Made by a program: the position numbers and the translations under genes. From an uncultured Clostridia bacterium (lineage in GTDB: Bacteria > Bacillota > Clostridia > Lachnospirales > Lachnospiraceae), in the NCBI GenBank assembly GCA_947088195.1, contig CAMUFS010000066.1, positions 1-11,252 on the forward strand: DNA of 11,252 nt. Reading direction: 5' to 3'. The notes beneath the pieces were generated by a model. The model had not been told where the DNA came from and made no database searches. It saw only the letters and a program-made list of their open reading frames with translations. This document shows, piece by piece, positions 1 through 5,135 of this stretch; positions within the stretch are counted from its first letter, which is position 1, and the number at the start of each line of letters is the position of its first letter.

Positions 1-37
1 TAAAGAAAAATGGCTCTAGGGCATGTGCCCCAGAGTC
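1..37 (-). terminator. Intrinsic terminator of the minus-strand lipoprotein gene
   Basis: Read on the minus strand, bases 37 to 12 form a hairpin with a tight loop around 23-26. It has one G-U pair (31/18) and one C-A mismatch (13/36). It is followed directly by a T-rich run, the complement of the A-rich stretch at 1-10. A stem plus U-tract in this order is the classic Rho-independent terminator. The lipoprotein gene that ends at 133 is the only minus-strand gene leading into it. On the plus strand the stem is followed only by a weak T run, so termination from the left is less likely. Confidence 0.7.
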
Positions 38-54
38 GCTTTGTCTACAGTCTG

Positions 55-84
55 ACGCCGCCAAATATGAGTATTTGGCGGCGT
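55..84. repeat. Perfect 13-bp inverted repeat (hairpin)
   Basis: Bases 55-67 are perfectly complementary to 72-84, leaving a 4-base loop (TGAG). The arms contain the palindromic core CGCCGCC/GGCGGCG. It lies between the end of the lipoprotein gene and the terminator at 1-37, so it would be in the 3' untranslated RNA of that gene. No U-tract follows it in either direction. It is therefore more likely an RNA-stabilising 3' stem or an accessory stem upstream of the terminator than a terminator itself. Confidence 0.6.
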
Positions 85-132
85 ATATGATATGCATGGA
101 TACTCAGAGAATGTATCATAACCCGTGCCAGA

Positions 133-939
133 CTATTGAATTTGAAACGCCTTCCAAGATTCTGACAACATCTGAGATAAGTCTGAAGCACTTGCATTTT
201 GAAGCTCTGTAACATCCTTTACAATCCAAGGGATGGAGACTTCCATTTTGGTTAAGTCAGAAAATACAACATCAGCAATCTGATTATATTCCTCTTCTGT
301 AATTTCTTTTTCCTGATTGGCATCGTTACAAGTAATGGATACAGAAGCTCCCGCCTCTTGATATAATGTGGTTCGAAAAGCCAGATAATTTTCTACAATC
401 TTTTCATCCTGCAAATACCAATCCCTTTTATTTTCATAATACTCTGCCGCACCATTTTTTGACAGATCATCAAAGACATAATGATAAATATTATTTTCTT
501 TGTCATAATAGACAGAAGCTTTTCCCACAATCAAATCGGCCTGTGAATGATATTCCTCCCATATACGTTCATAATTGATCAGAGAAGATATTGACGCATC
601 CACCTCAAAAATTTGTGTTGTAGTATAAACACCTGTTCCTTCACAGATGGAGCGCACGATCTCCAGTTTTCCATCCTGATTAAAATCTGTCACAGCATAC
701 TGATAGGGGATGGAGGTATCCAACCAGATTTCCTTATTATCAACAAGAAATTGTAATTGTTCTGATATAGTATCGGATTCTGTTTCCTTTTCGGTTGGTG
801 CAGTATTGAGAACTGGGGTCGATTTGGAGGTAGCTTCCATATTTGTCGTTGTAGTGCTGTCAGAAGAATCTTTGTCCCCACAAGAAACTAACAATCCAGC
901 ACATAAGCATAAACATGCCAGTAAGTGAAATTTTTTCAT
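133..939 (-). CDS. Putative lipoprotein with EF-hand-like Asp loop, function unknown
   Basis: I do not recognise this 268-residue protein. It starts with a basic, hydrophobic signal peptide ending in a lipobox (L-V-S-C, Cys20), so it should be lipid-anchored on the outer face of the membrane. Residues 21-58 form a Ser/Thr/Glu-rich, probably disordered linker. The rest is a soluble domain with a DxNxDGxxE motif (Asp85, Asn87, Asp89, Glu93). That motif resembles the calcium-binding or FG-GAP-type loops seen in many Firmicutes extracellular proteins. The domain also holds a Tyr/Trp-rich middle (about 123-178) and an acidic EITEEEYN segment near 212-219. The start is supported by a Shine-Dalgarno-like AGGCAGG six bases upstream. 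The gene diverges from the ribosomal operon and is followed by its own terminator, so it appears to be monocistronic and unrelated in function to its neighbours. Confidence 0.8.
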   Translation of the reverse strand: MKKFHLLACLCLCAGLLVSCGDKDSSDSTTTTNMEATSKSTPVLNTAPTEKETESDTISEQLQFLVDNKEIWLDTSIPYQYAVTDFNQDGKLEIVRSICEGTGVYTTTQIFEVDASISSLINYERIWEEYHSQADLIVGKASVYYDKENNIYHYVFDDLSKNGAAEYYENKRDWYLQDEKIVENYLAFRTTLYQEAGASVSITCNDANQEKEITEEEYNQIADVVFSDLTKMEVSIPWIVKDVTELQNASASDLSQMLSESWKAFQIQ

Positions 940-1007
940 TATAAACCTGCCTTTCTAAATAATCCACCACTTTATAACATTGGAGGAAATAAAAAATATC
1001 GTTCTTA

Positions 1008-1036
1008 ATTATATCTCTGTACATTAAAAAAGACCA
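1008..1036 (-). promoter_or_regulatory. Possible promoter of the lipoprotein gene
   Basis: On the minus strand a perfect TATAAT lies at 1013-1008. Seventeen bases upstream of it is a poor -35 match, TGGTCT, at 1036-1031 (3 of 6 consensus positions). Transcription from here would give a leader of roughly 60 bases before the ATG at 939. The region is very AT-rich, so chance -10 matches are expected. This is only the best candidate I could find. Confidence 0.3.
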
Positions 1037-1130
1037 TACTTTACAAAAAGAATTAAGATATAATAAAGAAATTATTTTGTTTAAAAATGTACACAATCTC
1101 TATAGATAAAAAATATTTCTCTGTGAATAA

Positions 1131-1147
1131 TGACAAAAATATTGTCA
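1131..1147. promoter_or_regulatory. Palindrome TGACAA-N5-TTGTCA upstream of the rpsJ promoter
   Basis: TGACAA (1131-1136) is followed after five A/T bases by its exact complement TTGTCA (1142-1147). The centre lies about 35 bases upstream of the rpsJ -35 element, in the divergent region shared with the lipoprotein gene. A symmetric site here could be an operator. The half-sites are short and lie in AT-rich DNA, so chance is also plausible. I cannot assign a regulator. Confidence 0.3.
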
Positions 1148-1173
1148 AACAATAAAAATATGGAAAAAAGTAC

Positions 1174-1201
1174 TTGCTTTTTCCCGCATATCGTGTATAA
1201 T
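1174..1201 (+). promoter_or_regulatory. Sigma-A-type promoter of the S10-spc operon
   Basis: TTGCTT (1174-1179) and a perfect TATAAT (1196-1201) are separated by 16 bases. The preceding bases, about 1148-1170, are almost all A/T and could act as an UP element, as is common for strong ribosomal promoters. The predicted transcription start is near 1208, giving a leader of about 225 bases before rpsJ. No other convincing promoter was seen ahead of the cluster. Confidence 0.8.
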
Positions 1202-1294
1202 TAAATCTGCTGTGGCATGATAGCTGTGAAGCGTGAGGTTGCTGCTTGTTACAAAGCAGGTTTTCCGTGGAGCGAATGTCAAGTTAGAAAACTG

Positions 1295-1396
1295 GCGACA
1301 AGTCACTGTACGAATATCTACAAAGTAGAAATAGCCGAGCTGGTGGTATGAATTACCATGATACGCACGGAATAGTGTACAGTCACCGCTTGTCGT
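1295..1396 (+). promoter_or_regulatory. Long-range antiterminator-like stem in the rpsJ leader
   Basis: CGACAAG at 1296-1302 pairs with CTTGTCG at 1389-1395, with a G-U pair 1295/1396 extending it. ACTGTAC at 1305-1311 pairs with GTACAGT at 1377-1383. Two 7-bp helices separated by a small internal loop thus close a 65-base multibranch region. The 3' strand of the outer helix is also needed for the terminator-like hairpin at 1386-1424. Its 5' strand also overlaps the hairpin at 1277-1300. This three-way competition is what an antiterminator looks like. The pairings are read directly; the role is inferred. Confidence 0.55.
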
Positions 1397-1433
1397 ACTG
1401 ATGTAAAGTGCGAAAAGGAGGCGGCTTTTTTTT
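1386..1433 (+). terminator. Terminator-like hairpin overlapping the rpsJ ribosome binding site
   Basis: CCGCTT (1386-1391) pairs with AGGCGG (1419-1424), including one G-U pair. Inside it TCGTACT (1393-1399) pairs with AGTGCGA (1407-1413), again with one G-U, around a 7-base loop. One C (1425) and eight T residues (1426-1433) follow at once and run into the rpsJ ATG at 1434. This has the form of an intrinsic terminator. It also buries the 3' half of the ribosome binding site AAGGAGG (1415-1421). The result could be early termination, blocked initiation, or both. Confidence 0.55.
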
Positions 1434-1745
1434 ATGGCAAGTCAAGTAATGAGAATCACATTAAAGGCATATGATCACAAATTGATTGATCAGTCAGCCG
1501 GAAAAATTATCGACACTGTGAAGAAAACAGGATCACAGGTAAGCGGACCAGTACCGTTACCTACTAAGAAGGAGGTAGTCACCATCCTCCGGGCTGTACA
1601 CAAGTACAAGGATTCCAGAGAGCAGTTCGAGCAGAGAACTCATAAGAGACTGATAGATATTATCACACCTACACAGAAGACGGTAGATGCTCTTTCCAGA
1701 TTAGAGATGCCAGCAGGTGTATATATCGACATTAAAATGAAGTAA
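1434..1745 (+). CDS. rpsJ: 30S ribosomal protein S10
   Basis: S10 sits in the 30S head; the same protein pairs with NusB in transcription antitermination complexes. The 103-residue length is usual for the family. Recognisable blocks are GPVPLPTKKE (38-47), which forms part of the rRNA-contacting loop, and DSREQFEQRTHKRLIDI (60-76), the family signature. The C-terminus PAGVYIDIK is also typical. The ATG is preceded by AAGGAGG at 1415-1421. The 12-base spacing is rather long, and T8 fills most of it. It is the first gene of the operon and directly follows the structured leader, so leader control would set expression of everything downstream. Confidence 0.98.
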   Translation: MASQVMRITLKAYDHKLIDQSAGKIIDTVKKTGSQVSGPVPLPTKKEVVTILRAVHKYKDSREQFEQRTHKRLIDIITPTQKTVDALSRLEMPAGVYIDIKMK

Positions 1746-1770
1746 ACAAACATGCAAGTAATCCGGAAGG

Positions 1771-1827
1771 GTTTAGATATAGAGAATATCTCAACTGTTC
1801 TAGGATGATTACAGATAAGCTGTAATC
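1771..1827 (+). other. Two RNA hairpins in the rpsJ-rplC gap
   Basis: The 109-base gap between rpsJ and rplC has two stems. In the first, 1771-1780 pairs with 1786-1795 (nine pairs and one T/C mismatch around loop AGAGA). In the second, GATTACAG at 1807-1814 pairs perfectly with CTGTAATC at 1820-1827 around a 5-base loop. Neither is followed by a U-tract, so they do not look like terminators. They lie upstream of the rplC ribosome binding site AGGAGGT (1843-1849). Possible roles are RNA processing, separation of rpsJ and rplC translation, or binding of a ribosomal protein. Confidence 0.5.
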
Positions 1828-1854
1828 CGCTGTAGATGAAACAGGAGGTAGAAA

Positions 1855-2490
1855 ATGAAGAAAGCGATTTTAGCTACAAAAGTCGGAATGACTCAAATCT
1901 TCAACGAGACAGGCACGTTGATCCCTGTCACTGTACTTCAGGCTGGTCCCTGCGTAGTGACACAGGTTAAGACGGTGGCAAATGATGGTTATGATGCAGT
2001 TCAGGTTGGTTTTGTTGACAAGAGAGAGAAGCTGGTAAACAAGCCACAGAAGGGACACTTTGACAAGGCAGGCGTTTCCTATAAGAGATATGTGAGAGAG
2101 TTTAAGTTTGAGAATGCTGCTGAGTATGAGGTAAAGCAGGAGATCAAGGCTGATATCTTTAAAGAGGGCGATAAGATTGACGCAAGTGCAATTTCCAAAG
2201 GTAAAGGTTTTCAGGGCGCCATTAAGAGAAATGGACAGCACAGAGGGCCTATGGCTCACGGTTCCAAATTCCATCGCCATCAGGGCTCGAATGGTTCCGC
2301 TACCACACCCGGTCGTGTATTTAAGGGAAAAGGAATGCCCGGACATATGGGATGTAAGAAAGTAACCGTTCAGAATCTTGAGGTTGTCAAGGTAGATGTA
2401 GAAAACAATGTAATCTTGGTAAAGGGTGCAGTGCCCGGACCTAAGAAATGCTTGGTAACGTTGAAAGAAACTGTAAAGGCGATGGTATAA
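1855..2490 (+). CDS. rplC: 50S ribosomal protein L3
   Basis: L3 is an early-assembly 50S protein that binds near the 3' end of 23S rRNA; its long loop reaches towards the peptidyl-transferase centre. The 211 residues match the bacterial length. Family blocks are KVGMTQIF (9-16), GKGFQGAIKR (116-125), MAHGSKFHR (133-141), GKGMPGHMG (158-166) and VKGAVPGPKK (189-198). The extended loop at about 127-166 carries the basic, Gly-rich tip. AGGAGGT lies five bases before the ATG. It is separated from rpsJ by an unusually long, structured gap for this operon, which may allow some independent control. Confidence 0.98.
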   Translation: MKKAILATKVGMTQIFNETGTLIPVTVLQAGPCVVTQVKTVANDGYDAVQVGFVDKREKLVNKPQKGHFDKAGVSYKRYVREFKFENAAEYEVKQEIKADIFKEGDKIDASAISKGKGFQGAIKRNGQHRGPMAHGSKFHRHQGSNGSATTPGRVFKGKGMPGHMGCKKVTVQNLEVVKVDVENNVILVKGAVPGPKKCLVTLKETVKAMV

Positions 2491-2520
2491 GGCTTTACAG
2501 AAGGAAGGAGGAAGACACAA

Positions 2521-3141
2521 ATGTCAAAGGTATCTGTTTACAATATGGAAGGTAATCAGGTTGGCGAGATCGAATTAAATGATGCAGTGTTCGGCGTGGA
2601 AATCAACGAGCATCTGATGCACAAAGCGGTTGTCAGCCAGCTTGCGAATAAGCGTCAGGGCACTCAGAGCGCAAAGACTCGTTCTGAGGTCAGAGGCGGC
2701 GGAAAGAAACCGTGGAGACAGAAGGGAACTGGTCATGCAAGACAGGGTTCTATAAGAGCTCCACAGTGGACGGGCGGTGGTGTTGTATTTGCTCCAAAGC
2801 CAAGAGATTATTCAATCAAATTAAACAAGAAGGAAAAGAGAGCAGCTCTTAAGAGCGCTTTGGCTTCCAGAGTGGCAGACAATAAGTTTATCGTTTTAGA
2901 TGAGCTGAAGCTTGATGAAATTAAGACAAAGAAATTCCAGAAGATTCTTGAGAATCTGAAGGTGAACAAGGCGCTGGTTGTGATGGGAGAGAAGAATGAC
3001 AATGTAATCCTGTCCGCAAGAAATATTCCCGGCGTGCATACAGCACTGGTAAATACAATTAATGTATATGACATTCTTAAGTACAATACTATGATTGTTA
3101 CGAAGGAAGCTGTCTTGGCAATCGAGGAGGTGTACGCATAA
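2521..3141 (+). CDS. rplD: 50S ribosomal protein L4
   Basis: L4 binds domain I of 23S rRNA, and its extended loop lines the exit tunnel next to L22. The 206 residues fit the Firmicutes length. The globular part is interrupted by the tunnel loop, about residues 45-100, with RSEVRGGGKKPWRQKGTG (54-71) and GGGVVFAPKPRDY (85-97) as its hallmark. AAGGAGG at 2505-2511 precedes the ATG by nine bases. Its stop codon shares one base with the rplW start. In gammaproteobacteria L4 represses its own operon through the S10 leader. Whether this L4 acts on the structured leader at 1208-1433 cannot be told from sequence. Confidence 0.98.
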   Translation: MSKVSVYNMEGNQVGEIELNDAVFGVEINEHLMHKAVVSQLANKRQGTQSAKTRSEVRGGGKKPWRQKGTGHARQGSIRAPQWTGGGVVFAPKPRDYSIKLNKKEKRAALKSALASRVADNKFIVLDELKLDEIKTKKFQKILENLKVNKALVVMGEKNDNVILSARNIPGVHTALVNTINVYDILKYNTMIVTKEAVLAIEEVYA

Positions 3142-3440
3142 TGGCAGATTTAAAATATTATGATATTATTCTCAAGCCAGTAATCACAGAGAAAAGTATG
3201 AATATGATGGGCAATAAGGAATATACCTTTCTGGTACATCCCGATGCAACCAAGATTCAGATAAAGGATGCTGTGGAGAAGATGTTCTCTGGTACAAAGG
3301 TGGAGAGAGTCAACACCATGAATCAGGACGGCAAGAAGCGCAGAAGAGGTGCTATTGTCGGAAAGACAGCAAAGACAAAGAAGGCGATTGTCAAGCTGAC
3401 AGAGGAGAGCAAGGATATCGAGGTATTCGCAGGCCTGTAA
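3141..3440 (+). CDS. rplW: 50S ribosomal protein L23
   Basis: L23 lies at the exit of the peptide tunnel, where it docks trigger factor and the signal recognition particle. The 99-residue length is typical. It begins with the characteristic YDIILKPVITEKS (7-19). A basic loop, KKRRRG, spans 65-70, and the C-terminal strand is GKTAKTKKAIVKL (74-86). The ATG overlaps the rplD stop by one base (TAATG). Its ribosome binding site, GAGGAGGTG near 3124, lies inside the end of rplD, so translation is probably coupled to L4. Confidence 0.97.
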   Translation: MADLKYYDIILKPVITEKSMNMMGNKEYTFLVHPDATKIQIKDAVEKMFSGTKVERVNTMNQDGKKRRRGAIVGKTAKTKKAIVKLTEESKDIEVFAGL

Positions 3441-3453
3441 AAAGAGCGATGGG

Positions 3454-3518
3454 GAGTGCTGGAACATTATCAGCACTCATAGATGATAAAGAGAACAAAA
3501 AAGCGCTAGGATGCGCTT
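3454..3518 (+). other. Two RNA hairpins in the rplW-rplB gap
   Basis: The gap between rplW and the rplB start is 102 bases. GAGTGCTG (3454-3461) pairs perfectly with CAGCACTC (3471-3478) around a 9-base loop. AAGCGC (3501-3506) pairs with GCGCTT (3513-3518) around loop TAGGAT. No U-tract follows either stem, so termination is unlikely. The 8-mer CTAGGATG in and beside the second loop also occurs at 1800-1807 in the rpsJ-rplC gap. The role is unknown; RNA processing or translational separation of rplW from rplB are options. Confidence 0.5.
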
Positions 3519-3542
3519 GAAAAGTTGAAAGGAGTGACAATC

Positions 3543-4388
3543 GTGGGAATTAAAACCTACAACCCATATACACCTTCCAGAAGAAATATGACTGGACTGG
3601 ACAAGAAGGAGATCACCAAGGATGCTCCTGAGAAGTCCCTGCTCGTTTCCCTGCAGAAAAATTCCGGCCGCAACAATCAAGGTAAGATCACAGTAAGACA
3701 TCGCGGCGGTGGTTCTAAGAGAAAATACAGAATTGTTGATTTTAAGAGAAATAAAAAAGATGGTATACCTGCAACTGTAATTGGTATTGAGTACGATCCA
3801 AACAGAACAGCAAACATTGCTCTGATCTGTTATGCAGACGGCGAGAAGGCATATATTCTTGCACCAAGCGGACTGACAGACGGCATGAGAGTTGTGAGCG
3901 GTCCTCAGGCAGAGATCCGCATCGGCAACTGCCTGCCATTGTCTGCGATTCCAGTAGGTACAGAGGTGCATAATATTGAGCTTCTTCCGGGCAAGGGTGG
4001 ACAGATGGTTCGCGCAGCGGGAAATGCTGCACAGCTTATGGCAAAAGAAGGAAAGTATGCAACACTTCGACTTCCTTCCGGTGAGATGAGAATGGTTCCG
4101 ATTGAGTGCAGAGCTACGATTGGTCAGGTTGGAAATATTGAACACGCTCTTGTAAACATTGGTAAAGCAGGACGCAAGCGTCACATGGGCATCAGACCTA
4201 CTGTCCGCGGTTCTGTTATGAACCCGAATGACCATCCACACGGCGGTGGTGAAGGTAAGACAGGTATTGGACGTTCTGGCCCTGTTACACCGTGGGGTAA
4301 ACCGGCTCTTGGTTTGAAGACGAGAAAGACCAAAAAGAGCTCTAACAAGTTAATTGTAAGAAGAAGAGACGGAAAGGCTATTAAGTAA
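3543..4388 (+). CDS. rplB: 50S ribosomal protein L2
   Basis: L2 is a universally conserved 50S protein needed for subunit joining and close to the peptidyl-transferase centre. I place the start at the GTG at 3543, giving 281 residues beginning MGIKTYNPYTPSRR, as in other L2 proteins. The in-frame TTG at 3525 would swallow the AAAGGAG ribosome binding site (about 3528-3534), so it is rejected. Landmarks are an N-terminal OB-like RNA-binding domain with VRHRGGGSKRKYR (51-63), the KGGQMVRAAG segment (151-160), and the HPHGGGEGKTG loop (231-241) with its conserved histidines. The tail is the basic VRRRDGK (272-278). Its stop codon overlaps the rpsS ribosome binding site. Confidence 0.97.
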   Translation: MGIKTYNPYTPSRRNMTGLDKKEITKDAPEKSLLVSLQKNSGRNNQGKITVRHRGGGSKRKYRIVDFKRNKKDGIPATVIGIEYDPNRTANIALICYADGEKAYILAPSGLTDGMRVVSGPQAEIRIGNCLPLSAIPVGTEVHNIELLPGKGGQMVRAAGNAAQLMAKEGKYATLRLPSGEMRMVPIECRATIGQVGNIEHALVNIGKAGRKRHMGIRPTVRGSVMNPNDHPHGGGEGKTGIGRSGPVTPWGKPALGLKTRKTKKSSNKLIVRRRDGKAIK

Positions 4389-4402
4389 AGGAGGATATAC
4401 CC

Positions 4403-4684
4403 ATGGCTCGTTCATTAAAAAAAGGACCATTTGCAGATGAACATTTATTGAAGAAAATAAATGCAATGAATGAAGCAGGACAGAAGCAGGTTATTAAGAC
4501 TTGGTCCCGCCGTTCTACCATTTTCCCGACCTTTGTCGGCCATACCATCGCTGTTCATGACGGTAGAAAGCATGTGCCGGTATATGTGACAGAGGATATG
4601 GTTGGACATAAGCTAGGCGAATTTGTTGCTACAAGAACCTATAGAGGACATGGAAAAGACGAAAAGAAGAGCAAGTCTCGCTAA
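4403..4684 (+). CDS. rpsS: 30S ribosomal protein S19
   Basis: S19 forms a dimer with S13 in the 30S head, near the A and P sites and the central bridges to the 50S. The 93-residue length is standard. It opens with RSLKKGPF (3-10). It carries the family signature VPVYVTEDMVGHKLGEF (58-74) and ends in a basic tail, KDEKKSKSR (85-93). AAAGGAGG overlaps the rplB stop and lies eight bases before the ATG, which is consistent with translation following L2. Confidence 0.98.
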   Translation: MARSLKKGPFADEHLLKKINAMNEAGQKQVIKTWSRRSTIFPTFVGHTIAVHDGRKHVPVYVTEDMVGHKLGEFVATRTYRGHGKDEKKSKSR

Positions 4685-4709
4685 GGACAGTTGAAAGGAG
4701 GTTTTATCC

Positions 4710-5096
4710 ATGGCAAAAGGACATAGATCCCAAATTAAGAGAGAGAGAAATGCAAATAAGGACACAAGACCATCAGCAAAGCTGTCCTTTGCAAGAGTTT
4801 CCGTTCAGAAAGCATGTTTTGTGCTGGATGCAATCCGGGGCAAGGACGTGCAGACTGCTCTTGCTATTGTTTCTTATAATACAAGATATGCTTCTGAATT
4901 AATTAAGAAGTTATTGGAATCCGCCATTGCAAATGCTGAGAACAACAATGGTATGGACGCTTCCAGATTATATGTGGCAGAGTGCTATGCGAACAAGGGA
5001 CCGATTATGAAGAGAATCAAGCCAAGAGCGCAGGGCAGAGCTTACAGAATTGAGAAGAGAATGAGCCATATTACAATTGTGCTTGATGAAAGATAA
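4710..5096 (+). CDS. rplV: 50S ribosomal protein L22 with N-terminal extension
   Basis: L22 lines the exit tunnel with a long beta-hairpin that, with L4, forms the constriction; mutations there are a known route to macrolide resistance. The protein has 128 residues, compared with about 110 in E. coli and 113 in Bacillus subtilis. The extra part is a basic N-terminal segment of about 18 residues (MAKGHRSQIKRERNANKD) before the usual core. The core is normal: SAIANAENN (71-79) and the hairpin/C-terminal block MKRIKPRAQGRAYRIEKR (100-117), then MSHITIV. AAGGAGG eight bases upstream of the ATG supports the long start. I recall the same extension in other Lachnospiraceae L22 proteins. Confidence 0.97.
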   Translation: MAKGHRSQIKRERNANKDTRPSAKLSFARVSVQKACFVLDAIRGKDVQTALAIVSYNTRYASELIKKLLESAIANAENNNGMDASRLYVAECYANKGPIMKRIKPRAQGRAYRIEKRMSHITIVLDER

Positions 5097-5135
5097 CAGC
5101 GTCCCACAAGGTGGACTGCAGGAAAGGAGAATAAA

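Larger units (their letters stand above)
1208..1433 (+). promoter_or_regulatory. Structured 5' leader RNA of the S10-spc operon
   Basis: This stretch lies between the predicted transcription start and the rpsJ ATG and is much more structured than expected by chance. In order it contains a 6-bp hairpin (1242-1247/1254-1259) and a two-part hairpin (1277-1280/1297-1300 enclosing 1282-1285/1290-1293). Next comes a long-range stem (1296-1302/1389-1395 stacked on 1305-1311/1377-1383) enclosing two small hairpins (1317-1321/1325-1329 and 1344-1348/1354-1358). Last is a terminator-like hairpin at 1386-1424. Several of these helices exclude each other. In Escherichia coli, L4 controls the S10 operon through its leader, but that RNA is confined to gammaproteobacteria. 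Any control here would be by a different RNA, and its ligand is unknown. Confidence 0.65.

Noticed and set aside
860..1096. A 78-codon minus-strand frame upstream of and overlapping the lipoprotein start.
   Set aside because: It overlaps the lipoprotein signal-peptide region in another frame and consists of AT-rich, Phe/Leu/Ile-rich translation typical of intergenic DNA.
1217..1351. A 44-codon open frame in the rpsJ leader, starting MIAVKREVAACYKAG and ending in TGA, about nine bases after the predicted transcription start.
   Set aside because: There is no ribosome binding site before the ATG. The composition is unremarkable and an open frame of this length is expected fairly often by chance. 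The same bases are explained by the RNA stems of the leader. It would be worth reviving only if the frame is conserved in relatives, since a ribosome on it would open the long-range stem.
1870..2520. A 216-codon open frame on the minus strand opposite rplC.
   Set aside because: It is the complement of the highly conserved rplC gene, its translation resembles no plausible protein, and it has no supporting signals.
3525..3542. Upstream TTG start for rplB, adding six residues.
   Set aside because: Those codons contain the AAAGGAG ribosome binding site of the GTG at 3543, and L2 proteins start at MGIKxYxP.
3477..4241. A 254-codon open frame on the minus strand opposite rplB.
   Set aside because: It lies entirely within the rplW-rplB gap and rplB on the opposite strand. 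It encodes a low-plausibility Cys/His/Ser-rich sequence and has no convincing promoter or ribosome binding site. It is a shadow of the rplB codons.
5101..5116. Small stem (GTCC..GGAC with inner CAC/GTG) in the rplV-rpsC gap.
   Set aside because: It is short with a 3-base loop and a bulge. It is within what chance gives and has no U-tract.
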